Shown: positions 40,939-49,437 of the stretch, piece after piece
Layout of the letters: each line of letters opens with the position of its first letter
How positions within the stretch are numbered: position 1 is the first letter of the stretch
Assembly (NCBI GenBank): GCA_965278965.1
Contig: OZ257127.1
Coordinates: 1,426,001-1,490,000 of the forward strand
DNA length: 64,000 nt
Source of the DNA: UBA10649 sp965278965
Lineage (GTDB): Bacteria; Actinomycetota; Actinomycetes; S36-B12
Direction: 5' to 3'
Made by a program: the position numbers and the translations under genes
Notes under the pieces: model-generated
Seen by the model: the letters and a program-made list of their open reading frames with translations, nothing else
Database searches by the model: none
What the model was told of the DNA's origin: nothing

Positions 40939-41025
40939 CCCCACCGCCGAGACGCCTCAAACCCCACCGCCGAGACGCCTCAAGTGGTCGCTATCCGCCC
41001 TATATGTCCGGTTATAACGACCACT
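40939..41025. repeat. Tandem direct repeat followed by a long hairpin
   Basis: A 22-bp unit beginning CCCCACCGCCGAGACG occurs twice (40939-40960, 40962-40983). It runs into a hairpin with 12-bp arms, AGTGGTCGCTAT (40983-40994) and ATAACGACCACT (41014-41025), one mismatch, 19-nt loop. It fills the gap between convergent genes and probably stops transcription from both sides. Confidence 0.65.
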
Positions 41026-41041
41026 AGGGGCGCGTCGGCGG

Positions 41042-41257
41042 TTACTTGCGGCGGCCGGTGAGAATGCCGGCGATGATGACGGCCGCCCACGGCACCATGA
41101 CCCAGATCGGCCAGTAGTACGGGACACCGTCGCCGTCGCTCGTGACCCAGGTGACGAGCCAGATCGCGTTGCAGATGACCGCGACGCCCAGCCAGGACAG
41201 CCACGCGTTGCGCGTGAACGACCCGTAGGACCCGTCGCTGGGCTGCTCGTCCGTCAT
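41042..41257 (-). CDS. Small two-helix membrane protein
   Basis: A 71-residue protein with two transmembrane segments (WLSWLGVAVICNAIWLVTWV and PIWVMVPWAAVIIAGIL) and a short basic end GRRK. The ATG overlaps the stop of the ATP-grasp gene as ATGA, so it is the last cistron of that unit. Function unknown; it resembles the short 2TM-domain proteins of actinobacteria. Confidence 0.7.
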   Translation of the reverse strand: MTDEQPSDGSYGSFTRNAWLSWLGVAVICNAIWLVTWVTSDGDGVPYYWPIWVMVPWAAVIIAGILTGRRK

Positions 41258-42156
41258 GCCGGGATGCTAGCGGCGATGGCCGCGGCGAAGCGGTCGGCCG
41301 CGCCCTCGGCGTGCGCGAAGAACAACGACGGCTCGGTGAGCTCGAGCTCCAGCAGGACTGGACCTCCGTCCGGTCCGGGCAGCAGGTCCACCCGGGCGAA
41401 CAGCGGCGAGCGGCCGCCAGGAGTCGCCGCCAGCACGGCCCGGGCGACCGCCAGCTCAGCCGCGGTCGGCTGCCGCGGCTCGATCTCCTCCTGCACGAAC
41501 AGTCCCTGGACTCGCGCGCCTTCGGCGCCGCGGACGAGCAGCGGACCCTTGCGGATCGCGTGCGAGAACACCCCGTCGAAGAACATCAGGGCGGTCTCAC
41601 CCCGGTCGTCCACGGCGTCGAGGTAGGGCTGGACCATGACGGACCGGCCGTCACCGAGCAGGCGCGCGACGTGTGCCCGAGCCGCGCCGTCCCGGTCGTC
41701 CGCGGCGTGTCGAAGCGTGTCGCGCGAGCCGGCCGACACCGTCGGCTTGACGACCACGTCGCCGTCGAGGTCCAGCGCGGCCGGGCGCCAGCCGTCCGGG
41801 TCGTCGCCGGGTTCGAGGAACATGGTCGGCACGACCGGGACGCCCGCGGCGGCGAGGTCGCGCAGGTAGGTCTTGTCGGTGTTCCACGCGACGACCTCGG
41901 GCCGGTTGGCGATCCGCGTCACCGCGGCGACGAACCGCGTCCACGCGAGGAAGTCGTCGAGCCGCTCCACGTAGTCCCACGTCTCGCGGATGACGACGGC
42001 ATCGAACGACGCCCAGTCGACGTCGGGATCGGTCCAGACCGCGGGGGCGGCGTCGACGCCGACGGCCGCGAGGGCCGGGGGGAGCAGCCGGTCGTCGTCG
42101 TCCAGGAGCGGGAACTGCAGGCAGGTCGCCAGGGCGACCCTCCGCGTGCGACTCAG
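41254..42156 (-). CDS. ATP-grasp domain protein
   Basis: About 300 residues. The N-terminal part VALATCLQFPLLDDDDRLL and WASFDAVVIRETWDYVERL matches the start of a known actinobacterial ATP-grasp family, so the protein must begin well upstream of the first GTG (41970). No ATG, GTG or TTG occurs in frame between there and the rpiB stop. A CTG at 42156 overlaps that stop as CTGA, mirroring the ATGA couplings elsewhere. Later motifs VVKPTVSAGSRDT, SVMVQPYLD and LFARVDLLPG carry nucleotide and Mg contacts. It probably joins a carboxylate to an amine or thiol. Confidence 0.75.
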   Translation of the reverse strand: MSRTRRVALATCLQFPLLDDDDRLLPPALAAVGVDAAPAVWTDPDVDWASFDAVVIRETWDYVERLDDFLAWTRFVAAVTRIANRPEVVAWNTDKTYLRDLAAAGVPVVPTMFLEPGDDPDGWRPAALDLDGDVVVKPTVSAGSRDTLRHAADDRDGAARAHVARLLGDGRSVMVQPYLDAVDDRGETALMFFDGVFSHAIRKGPLLVRGAEGARVQGLFVQEEIEPRQPTAAELAVARAVLAATPGGRSPLFARVDLLPGPDGGPVLLELELTEPSLFFAHAEGAADRFAAAIAASIPA

Positions 42157-42611
42157 ATCTCTGCCCGGCCGTGGGTCTCGTCCAGCTCCACGAGCTGGGC
42201 GACGCGGTGCGCGTGGCGTCCGCCGTCGAACGGGGTCGCGAGGAAGACCTCCAGCGATCGCTGCGCGACGAACGGGGTGGTGAACCGCTCGCCGAAGCAG
42301 GCGACGTTGGCGTCGTTGTGCCGGCGGGTCATCTCAGCCTCGAGCGGGTAGTGGATCACCGCACCGCGGGCGCCAGGCACCTTGTTGACCGCCATGCTGA
42401 TGCCCTGGCCGCTGCCGCAAACCGCGACGCCGAGTTCCGCGTCGCCGCGGGCGACGGCCCGCCCGACGAGAGAGCCGTAGCGGGGGTAGTCGGTGGTCTC
42501 GGGCGAGTACGTGCCGACGTCGGTGACGTCGTGGCCCTCCTGCACGAGCCAGTCCCGCAGCGTCTCCTTGAGCTGGAAGCCTGCGTGGTCCGAGCCGATC
42601 GTGATCCGCAT
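42153..42611 (-). CDS. rpiB: Ribose-5-phosphate isomerase B
   Basis: A 152-residue RpiB: GSDHAGFQLKE at the N-terminus, DVGTYSPETTDYP, the active-site-region CGSGQGISMAVNKVPG, and RRHNDANVACFGER with the phosphate-binding Arg/His. It interconverts ribose-5-P and ribulose-5-P. ATG 42611 follows GGAAGGA. It ends overlapping the ATP-grasp gene. Confidence 0.95.
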   Translation of the reverse strand: MRITIGSDHAGFQLKETLRDWLVQEGHDVTDVGTYSPETTDYPRYGSLVGRAVARGDAELGVAVCGSGQGISMAVNKVPGARGAVIHYPLEAEMTRRHNDANVACFGERFTTPFVAQRSLEVFLATPFDGGRHAHRVAQLVELDETHGRAEI

Positions 42612-42693
42612 CGTCGTCCTTCCGTCACGTGGGTCCGCGCGGTCACCATCCTGCCGCGTCAACGGCGGCTCGGCACGGGCGGGACGGGGCGGA

Positions 42694-43029
42694 TCAGCCG
42701 GCGGCCGCAGCCAGGTGCGGCTCGAGCTCGCGCATGATCGCCGCGCGCGGCCGCGCACCGACGATCTGCGCCACGACCTCGCCGTCGACGACGAGCATCA
42801 AGGTCGGCAGGCCGAGGACGCCGTAGCGCTGGGCCGTCCGTGGGTTCGCGTCGGCGTCCATGGCCAGAACCGACAGGCGCGCGGACTCGTCCTCGGCGAT
42901 CTGTGTGAGCACGGGCTCGATGACCCGGCACGGCGGGCACCACGCGGCCGTGAACTCCACGAGCGTCGGGAGGGCGGCGGCGAGGACGTCGGCGTCGAAC
43001 TGGTCGTCGGTCGTTCGGGCGAGGGACAT
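42694..43029 (-). CDS. Thioredoxin-family protein
   Basis: A 111-residue thioredoxin fold: VEFTAAWCPPCRVI with Cys31 and Cys34 (WCPPC, not WCGPC), and the cis-Pro loop LGLPTLMLVV. The Pro in the first variable position usually changes the redox potential and is found in TlpA/TrxC-like and mycobacterial Trx proteins. It lies 56 bases downstream of the HxlR gene on the same strand, so it may be its regulated target. Confidence 0.9.
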   Translation of the reverse strand: MSLARTTDDQFDADVLAAALPTLVEFTAAWCPPCRVIEPVLTQIAEDESARLSVLAMDADANPRTAQRYGVLGLPTLMLVVDGEVVAQIVGARPRAAIMRELEPHLAAAAG

Positions 43030-43085
43030 GTCAGCTCCGGGGCTCGGGGATGGTCGCGGGTGGGCGGTTGTCGTGGTGGGCGGTG

Positions 43086-43511
43086 CTAGCGGTTGACCTG
43101 GGCGATGAGCGGTCCGCGCGGGTCGACGTGCTCGCCGCACTCGCACCACAGCTGGGCGCCGACGCGGCCGCCGCAGCCCAGGTGGCGGTAGTCGATCGCG
43201 CGGGGCTCGGCGTCGGGCAGGTGGCGGCTCCCCCAGTCCGACAGCGCGGCGAGGACGGGCAGCACGTCGACGCCGGCGTCGGTGAGGGCGTACTCCTGCC
43301 GGGCGCGCTGCCCGGGCACGCGGTACTCGCGGGTCGCGAGGATCCCGGCGGCCACGAGCCGGCCGAGCCGCTCGGAGAGGACGGCGCGCGGGGCGCCGGT
43401 GAGCCGGTGCAGGTCGTCGAACCGACGGATGCCGAGGCTGACCTCGCGGACGATGAGCAGGGCCCAGCGGTCACCCAGGGCGCCCAGCGCCACAGCCATC
43501 GCGTCAATCAC
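43086..43511 (-). CDS. HxlR-family regulator with C-terminal cysteine motif
   Basis: A 141-residue winged-helix protein: LGDRWALLIVREVSLG, RFDDLHRLTGAPRAVLSERLGRL (HxlR recognition region), then LTDAGVDVLPVL. Beyond the usual HxlR end it carries HLGCGGRVGAQLWCECGEHV, with three cysteines and two histidines that could bind zinc or a thiol-reactive signal. A downstream thioredoxin fits thiol stress. An inverted repeat overlaps its start region. Confidence 0.88.
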   Translation of the reverse strand: MIDAMAVALGALGDRWALLIVREVSLGIRRFDDLHRLTGAPRAVLSERLGRLVAAGILATREYRVPGQRARQEYALTDAGVDVLPVLAALSDWGSRHLPDAEPRAIDYRHLGCGGRVGAQLWCECGEHVDPRGPLIAQVNR

Positions 43512-43528
43512 AGTTCTGAGTCTGAACT
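43512..43528. promoter_or_regulatory. Probable autoregulatory site of the HxlR gene
   Basis: AGTTCTGAGTCTGAACT has perfect AGTTC/GAACT arms and lies directly upstream of the ATG (43509-43511). The location overlaps the translation start region and fits autorepression. Confidence 0.45.
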
Positions 43529-43582
43529 ACGAATCCAGGTAGGTCAAGCACCAGCCCACCCGGAAAAACGGGATCGGTTCGG

Positions 43583-45532
43583 CTACGGCAGCGGAGTCGT
43601 GACGGTCGTGCCGCCGCGCGTGATCGTCACGCCGTTGGCGTCGATCGTGACCGGCACGGACTCGGGGTCGGTACGCGGCACGAACACCGTGACCGAGGTC
43701 TGGGCGTCGCCACGGACAGACATCGGCACCGCCCGGGACAGCACCGCCCCCGGCAGCCGCTCCCCCCACTTGCCGGTGAACCAGCCGACGTTGGACCCCG
43801 ACCGCGCCGTCTGCACGTTCCAGCCGCCGGCACCCGCCCGGTACACGTCCATGCGCTTGTCGCCGGCGGTCAGCGTCAGCACGTCGCCGTTGCCGGTCGC
43901 CCCGATGCCCGGGGGGATCTGGAACCGCTCGGTGACGACTCGCGGTGCTGCCGCCTTGCGCGCCTTCTTGCCCTTGATCTTCGTCGCGGTCAGGTGGTCG
44001 ACCACGATGAAGGCGTCGACCGAGCGGACGTACGTCGTACAGCGGACGACGCCGACGCTGCCCCACGTGCGGTCGTTGAGGCAGGTCGTGTCGTTGCCGC
44101 CGGACTGCCAGTCGGACTTCGCCGTGACCTTCCGGACGCCCCCGGACTTCGTGCGCGCGACGCCGCTGACGGTCACGGCCGAGTGCGCGGGGCGCGACAT
44201 CATGTACCAGCGCAGCGAGCTGCCGTTGTCGTAGCGGTACGGGCCGGGATCGCCGACCCACTCGACGCCGCGCGAGTACAGCGTCATCGCGGTGCCGTCG
44301 TCGTGGGTGTGCGCGGTTCCCGGCCGGTCGGAGGAGAACCGCAGCGAGTAGTACGTGTCCGGGCCACCAGGCTGTGGTCGCCAGCCGGCTCGGCCGAAGA
44401 CGTAGCCGCCGGCGAAGGCCGTGTAGACGGGCGTCGGCGGCGTGCCGGCAGTACCGCCCGAGCGGATCCAGTCCGCACGCCAGTCGCCGACGCCGAACGT
44501 GTCACGCAGCGACTGGTTGATGGTGTCGCCGAGCGACTCCAGCTTGTAGTCGGGCCGGACCGCCTGGGCGACGAACTGGTACAGCTGGCCGCGCAGAGCC
44601 GGGATCGGGTCGGCCGGGATGCCGCAGGTCGCGGCGGCGGACTCGACGTTGGTCAGCAGCTTCTCGATGTACATCGCGTAGCCCGGCGAGCCCTCGACGT
44701 CGCTGCCGTCGTCGTGGATGACTCCGCGCGAGATCGAGACGAGGTTCTGCCACGCGCGAGCCTTGCCCGGGGCGTCGCCCACCCAGCAGTAGGCGGCGAG
44801 CGCACCGGTCTGCCGGATGAGGTCGGTGTTGTTGGTGCCGAGGCTGATGGTCGCGTGTGACCGGAAGCCGCGGATCATCGACTGGGAGTCGCGCAGGGCG
44901 GCCGCGGAGACGTAGGGGTCGTTGAGCGTCTGGGCGGCGCACACGAGCGCCTGCGTGCGCAGGCCGCCGTAGATCGACGCGTCGGTCCAGTAGTCACGCG
45001 ATCCGCGATGGTCGTAGATCCAGTAGTACATGAGCGTCCGGAAGCGCTCGACCAGGCGCGGGTTCTGCTTGTGCACCCCGCGGTACAGCAGCGGCAGCGC
45101 CCAGTCGAGGGAGTTGACGTGCCGGTCGCCGGACGTGTCGGTGCCCGCCTGCGGCTTCCAGTTGGGGTGCTCGGTGAGGTAGTACGTGCCGCCCTTGCTG
45201 AGCTTCACGTTGCCGTTCATGAGGTTCTGGGCCTTCTTGCGTTCCTGCTTCGTCGTCTGCGGCGGGAACAGCGCCGTGCACCAGGAGCCGAGCGCGGTCG
45301 GCATCGTCAAGGGCGGCGGCGTCGGCGGGCCGGCCGGCGCGGGCGCGGGCGTCGGGGCGGGGGTCGGTGCCGGAGGAGCCGTGTCGGTCGGCGTCGGGCT
45401 CGGCGTCGGCGACGCGTCGTCCGCGGCGGCGATCGGGGAGAGGATCAGCGTGGCGCACGCGAGGGCGACGGTCGGCAGGACCCACCCCGCGGACCGGCCG
45501 CGGCCTCGTCCCTTGCGCAACATCCGCACCAT
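43583..45532 (-). CDS. Secreted heparinase II/III-like protein
   Basis: A 649-residue exported protein. The basic N-terminus and hydrophobic WVLPTVALACATLILSPIAA form a signal, and a Pro/Thr-rich linker runs to about residue 75. An alpha/alpha-toroid region follows, and then the heparinase II/III core motif AHTHDDGTAMTLYSRG with GDPGPYRYDNGS (His, Tyr and Asp typical of these polysaccharide lyases). It ends the GT61 gene set, so it may trim or cleave the acidic surface polysaccharide they make. A second in-frame ATG at 45523 is possible. Confidence 0.8.
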   Translation of the reverse strand: MVRMLRKGRGRGRSAGWVLPTVALACATLILSPIAAADDASPTPSPTPTDTAPPAPTPAPTPAPAPAGPPTPPPLTMPTALGSWCTALFPPQTTKQERKKAQNLMNGNVKLSKGGTYYLTEHPNWKPQAGTDTSGDRHVNSLDWALPLLYRGVHKQNPRLVERFRTLMYYWIYDHRGSRDYWTDASIYGGLRTQALVCAAQTLNDPYVSAAALRDSQSMIRGFRSHATISLGTNNTDLIRQTGALAAYCWVGDAPGKARAWQNLVSISRGVIHDDGSDVEGSPGYAMYIEKLLTNVESAAATCGIPADPIPALRGQLYQFVAQAVRPDYKLESLGDTINQSLRDTFGVGDWRADWIRSGGTAGTPPTPVYTAFAGGYVFGRAGWRPQPGGPDTYYSLRFSSDRPGTAHTHDDGTAMTLYSRGVEWVGDPGPYRYDNGSSLRWYMMSRPAHSAVTVSGVARTKSGGVRKVTAKSDWQSGGNDTTCLNDRTWGSVGVVRCTTYVRSVDAFIVVDHLTATKIKGKKARKAAAPRVVTERFQIPPGIGATGNGDVLTLTAGDKRMDVYRAGAGGWNVQTARSGSNVGWFTGKWGERLPGAVLSRAVPMSVRGDAQTSVTVFVPRTDPESVPVTIDANGVTITRGGTTVTTPLP

Positions 45533-45587
45533 GATGACCCGGCGGGTCGCCCGCCGCCAAATCCCCCGGCGCGGCGCCCAGCCCGCC

Positions 45588-46733
45588 TCAGGGATCGAGC
45601 TCGGCGAGCGCCTCGGCGAGCACGGCGATCGCGTCACTGGCGGTTCCGTCGGGGTGCTCGGGCGACCACGGCAGCAGCAGGAGCCGGTACGTCAGGCCCG
45701 CGATCGAGGCGATGTAGCGGTAGCAGGGGTTCCACCAGTCGCCGGTCGTCAGCTCCAGCACCGCCGTGCCCTCTTGGCAGAACAGCACGCCGGTGAGCCC
45801 CGCCCCGTGCGGCGCGATGACGACCTCGGCGTCGCGCACGACCCGGACCTGGTCGGCGAAGCTCAGCGACGACATGTCGGCCACCACGAATCCGCGCGCG
45901 GTGACCATGTCCTCGACCCGTGCCTCGTCGGCGATCGGCCGGCTCGCGCCCCGACGTGACACGTAGACGCGCCGCGGCCCGGTGTCGCCGGACGGTGGGA
46001 CGGCAGCCGCGACGACCGAGCGCAGCAGCGTGAGGTCGTCCGGGTGCGGCCAGTTCGTCGGGACCGGGTCGCACAGCCACACGTCGTCCGCCAATAGGGC
46101 AACCGGGTCGACGACGCGATACGAGATCGCCAGGGTGTCCAGGACGTCGACGGCGAACGCGGGCATCGGCGCGGCGAAGACGGGCACGGCGTCGGGCGCG
46201 ACCCGATGCACGTGGAGCAGTCGGGGCAACGTCTCGAGGATGAAGTGGTAGTAGTTGTGGGCTCGACCCATCGGCGCGATCGGCCCCGGCGCTCGTCGAA
46301 CGGCCGCCTCGGCCCGAGCCCCCGCACCGGACAGGAAGGCGCCGTCGCGCGCGGTGCGCCAGCCACCGCCCGATGCGCGCAGGACGCGCCCGCCGTGGAA
46401 CACCAGGCCGGTCTCGAGGTCGACCGCGCAGTCCGTGAGGCGGTACACGTACCGGTCCCCCCAGTGGATCCCCTCCGGCGACGGAAGGCCGGCGCCGGCA
46501 GGCACGACGTGCTGGGTCGAGTCGGCGACGAGGTGCTCCTCGACGACGCAGGCGGTGCGGTGCGGGTCCAGCGGGGTGAGGGTGAGCTCGCGCCGGCCGT
46601 CGCGGGTCTCGAGCGCGTAGACGAGGTCGGCGCGGACCGCCGGCGGAGCGATCCGCACGGCCGCGCGGAATGCTCGCCGTCGTCCCTCTCCGGCCCACCA
46701 GCGCAACTGCTGGGCGAGTTCCGTCGTCCGCAT
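45588..46733 (-). CDS. Glycosyltransferase family 61 protein (copy 1)
   Basis: A 381-residue GT61 (DUF563) protein. Blocks: MGRAHNYYHFILETLPRLLH, RRVYVSRRGASRPIADE, SFADQVRVVRDAEVVIAPHGAG, and VLELTTGDWWNPCY. Such enzymes transfer xylose or GlcNAc-type sugars onto glycans. GGGAGGGG precedes ATG 46733. It is a tandem paralogue of the next gene, identical in length. Confidence 0.88.
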   Translation of the reverse strand: MRTTELAQQLRWWAGEGRRRAFRAAVRIAPPAVRADLVYALETRDGRRELTLTPLDPHRTACVVEEHLVADSTQHVVPAGAGLPSPEGIHWGDRYVYRLTDCAVDLETGLVFHGGRVLRASGGGWRTARDGAFLSGAGARAEAAVRRAPGPIAPMGRAHNYYHFILETLPRLLHVHRVAPDAVPVFAAPMPAFAVDVLDTLAISYRVVDPVALLADDVWLCDPVPTNWPHPDDLTLLRSVVAAAVPPSGDTGPRRVYVSRRGASRPIADEARVEDMVTARGFVVADMSSLSFADQVRVVRDAEVVIAPHGAGLTGVLFCQEGTAVLELTTGDWWNPCYRYIASIAGLTYRLLLLPWSPEHPDGTASDAIAVLAEALAELDP

Positions 46734-46802
46734 CGGCCCTCCCCTCCCGACGGTAGTCCCGCCACGCGACGTGAGCCAGACACGGACGGCCCAGTCGCAG
46801 GC

Positions 46803-47948
46803 TCAGACCAGCAGTTCTGCCAGGGCCGCGTCGATGCCGGCTATCGCGTCGTCGGCCGCGCCGTGCGGAGCGTCAGGAGTCGAGCGGATCGGCACGAGCC
46901 GGTGCGGCTGCCCGCACAGCGACGCATGGTTGCGGAACGCCGTGTTCCACCAGTGTCCGGCGGCGATCTCGAGGATCACCGTTCCGGGAGCGGCGAAGAT
47001 CGCGTTGGTTAGTCCCGTGCCGTGGGGCGCGGCGATGATCCGCGCGTCGCGGACCACACGGATCTGGTCGGGGAACGACAGGTCCTCCATCGCGACGACG
47101 GTGAACCCGCGCTCGGTGAGCGCGGCCTCGAGCCGGCCCTCGTCGTGCAACGTCCGGCTCGACCGGCGGCGGGTCACGTACACCCGCTCCGGACCGGGCG
47201 TCGCGCCGGCGGGGACCGCCGCGTCGACGGCCGAGCGCAGCAGACCGAAGTCGTCCGGATGCGGCCAGTCCTTGGGGATGGGCTCGCACACGAGGACGTC
47301 GTCGCTGTGGATCACGGGCTCCCCGGTCACGACGCGGTACTCGATCCCGAGGGTGTCCAGCACGGAGGGGACGTACGCAGGCAGCGGACCGGCGAAGACC
47401 GGCACGGCATCGGGCGCGACCCGTCGCACGTGCAGGACGCGCGGCATCGCCTCGATGAAGAAGTGGCAGTAGTTGTGCGGGCGGCCCATCGCCGTCAGCG
47501 GCTCGGGCCAGCTGCCGGTCACGCGCTCGGCCCGCGCCCCCGCGCCGGACAGTAGGGAGGCGTCGCGGGCGCTGCGCCAGCCGGCGCCGGAGGCCGCAAG
47601 CACGAGACCGTCGTGGAACACCAGACCGGTCGCGAGGTCGACGCGGCAGTCACGTAGCCGGAACACGCTGCGGTCTGGCCAGTGGTGGCCGTCCTCGCGG
47701 GGATGGTCCGGCGTGCCCGGGACGACATGCAGGGCGGCGCGCGCGACGACGTGCTCCTCGACGACGGCCGTCTCGCGGTACGGCCCCGGGTGTCCGAAGT
47801 CGGTCTCGTAGCCGCCGTCGCGCCGCTCGAGGGCGGACATCAGCTCGATCCGCCTGCTCGCAGGCAGGTGCCGCACCGCCGCGTCGACACCGCGCCCTCG
47901 GTACTCCCCCGCCCACCAGCGCAGCTGGTGCCCCACGTTCGACGACAC
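46803..47948 (-). CDS. Glycosyltransferase family 61 protein (copy 2)
   Basis: A 381-residue paralogue of copy 1. Shared blocks are QLRWWAGE at the N-terminus, MGRPHNYCHFFIEAMPRVLH, RVYVTRRRSSRTLHDE, APHGTGLTNAIF and ILEIAAGHWWNTAF. GTG 47948 has GGGAGG at 6 bases and gives the same length as copy 1. It is the first gene of a three-gene polysaccharide set, after hairpins that separate it from the HtrA gene. Confidence 0.88.
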   Translation of the reverse strand: MSSNVGHQLRWWAGEYRGRGVDAAVRHLPASRRIELMSALERRDGGYETDFGHPGPYRETAVVEEHVVARAALHVVPGTPDHPREDGHHWPDRSVFRLRDCRVDLATGLVFHDGLVLAASGAGWRSARDASLLSGAGARAERVTGSWPEPLTAMGRPHNYCHFFIEAMPRVLHVRRVAPDAVPVFAGPLPAYVPSVLDTLGIEYRVVTGEPVIHSDDVLVCEPIPKDWPHPDDFGLLRSAVDAAVPAGATPGPERVYVTRRRSSRTLHDEGRLEAALTERGFTVVAMEDLSFPDQIRVVRDARIIAAPHGTGLTNAIFAAPGTVILEIAAGHWWNTAFRNHASLCGQPHRLVPIRSTPDAPHGAADDAIAGIDAALAELLV

Positions 47949-47987
47949 GTCGACCTCCCGGCCGGAGGGTAGCGCCCCGAGACGTGC

Positions 47988-48057
47988 GATGGCCGGCGCC
48001 CGGGAGGAGGTCGGGTGCCGGCCATCGCCGGGGCCGCCGGGGATCATCCCGGCGGCC
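47988..48057 (-). terminator. Two tandem hairpins after the HtrA gene
   Basis: GGCCGCCGGG/CCCGGCGGCC (48032-48041, 48048-48057) and GATGGCCGGC/GCCGGCCATC (47988-47997, 48017-48026) are perfect 10-bp stems. They lie between the htrA stop and the GT61 start, on the same strand, and would end the htrA transcript. Confidence 0.6.
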
Positions 48058-48060
48058 GGC

Positions 48061-49257
48061 TCAGGAGGTCGAGGCCTTCAGCGTCACGGGCACGTCCTGC
48101 GTGCTGCCGTTGCGCTCGACCGTCAGCGTCACGGTGTCCCCGGGCGCCTTCGACCGGATCGTGACGATGACCTGGGTGGAGTCGGACATGACCGCGCCGT
48201 CGACCTTCGTGATGACGTCGCCGGGCTGCAGGCCCGCGACCTCGGCACCGCTGCCGGCGGTCACGTCGGCGACGCGGGCGCCGGGGCCGTCGTACTGCTG
48301 GTCGAGGGCGACGCCGATGACCGGGGTGGAGGCCGATCCGGTCTTCACGATCTCGTCGGCGACCCGCTTGACGGTGTCGATCGGGATGGCGAAGCCCAGG
48401 CCGATCGAGCCGGTCTGCGAGGTGCCGTCCGAGCCCATCGTCGCGATGGCGGAGTTGACGCCGATGACGCTGCCGTTGCCGTCGAGCAGCGGACCGCCGG
48501 AGTTGCCGGGGTTGATCGCGGCGTCGGTCTGGATCGCGTCGATGTAGGCCGTCGTGCCCTCGCCACCGGCGGTGACCGGGCGGTTGAGGGCGCTGACGAT
48601 GCCCGTCGTCACGGTGCCGGAGAGGCCCAGCGGCGAGCCGACCGCGATGACGGAGTCGCCGACGGCGAGCGCGGACGAGTCACCGAGGGAGACCGCCGGG
48701 AGGCCGGTCTTGTTCACCTTGACGACGGCGATGTCGTAGTCGGCGTTGGTGCCGACGAGGGTGCCCTGCGCGGTCGAGCCGTCGGAGAAGGCGACCTCGA
48801 TCGTGCCTCCGTTGCCGGCGGCGCCCGCGACGTGGTTGTTCGTCACGATGTAGCCGTCGGAGGAGATGATGAAGCCGGAGCCGGTGCCCGCGCCGTCGGC
48901 GCCGGACACGTTGAGCTGGACGACGGACGGCTGCACCTTCGCGGCGATCTCGGAGATCGAGCCGGGGACGGTGCTGGGCAGGGCGACGGCCTGTGCGGCG
49001 GTGACGGACGAGTTGGCCGGCAGCTGCTCGCGGGCGATGACGTAGCCCGTGGCGCCGCCGATGACACCGGCGCTCACGGCGATGATGCCGGCGCCGGCGA
49101 CCAGGCCGATGACCTTGGCGGCGGTGTTCCCGCCGGACTTGCGGGCCGGCGGGATGGTCTGCGTCGGGGTGCCGTACGACTCGTAGGGGTTCTGGGGGGC
49201 CGGGGGGTACTCGGGGTAGATGACCGGGCCGTTGCCGGTGCCGTACGGGGTGCTCAC
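48061..49257 (-). CDS. Membrane-anchored HtrA/DegP-like serine protease
   Basis: A 398-residue protease. The N-terminus is a Pro/Tyr-rich cytoplasmic segment to about residue 45, followed by one transmembrane helix (AAKVIGLVAGAGIIAVSAGV) and a trypsin-like domain. The triad is His in IVTNNHVAG, Asp in ADYDIAVV and Ser in NPGNSGGPLL. A C-terminal PDZ follows (VADVTAGSGAEVAGLQPGDV). GTG 49257 has GAGGAGAG. It resembles mycobacterial PepD, a cell-envelope quality-control protease. The 180-base upstream gap has weak GGAAC-type sigma-E-like elements. Confidence 0.93.
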   Translation of the reverse strand: MSTPYGTGNGPVIYPEYPPAPQNPYESYGTPTQTIPPARKSGGNTAAKVIGLVAGAGIIAVSAGVIGGATGYVIAREQLPANSSVTAAQAVALPSTVPGSISEIAAKVQPSVVQLNVSGADGAGTGSGFIISSDGYIVTNNHVAGAAGNGGTIEVAFSDGSTAQGTLVGTNADYDIAVVKVNKTGLPAVSLGDSSALAVGDSVIAVGSPLGLSGTVTTGIVSALNRPVTAGGEGTTAYIDAIQTDAAINPGNSGGPLLDGNGSVIGVNSAIATMGSDGTSQTGSIGLGFAIPIDTVKRVADEIVKTGSASTPVIGVALDQQYDGPGARVADVTAGSGAEVAGLQPGDVITKVDGAVMSDSTQVIVTIRSKAPGDTVTLTVERNGSTQDVPVTLKASTS

Positions 49258-49437
49258 GATGCTCTCCTCACCTGCGCCCTGACTGGGCTGCACGACGATT
49301 GTCAGGGGCTTCGACACGCCGACATCGCCACGACGTTCCGTGCTGACAGACCCCCAAGACAACGCTGACGTTCCTCGTACAAACCGCCCATTCCGCGCCG
49401 TCGCGAGCGCGATTGAAGGGACCGGGACAATGGGCGC

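Noticed and set aside
49258..49437. Sigma-E promoter for the HtrA gene
   Set aside because: GGAAC occurs twice on the minus strand (near 49335-49339 and 49370-49374), but neither has a clean GTT at 17-18 bases, so it is not listed as a feature.
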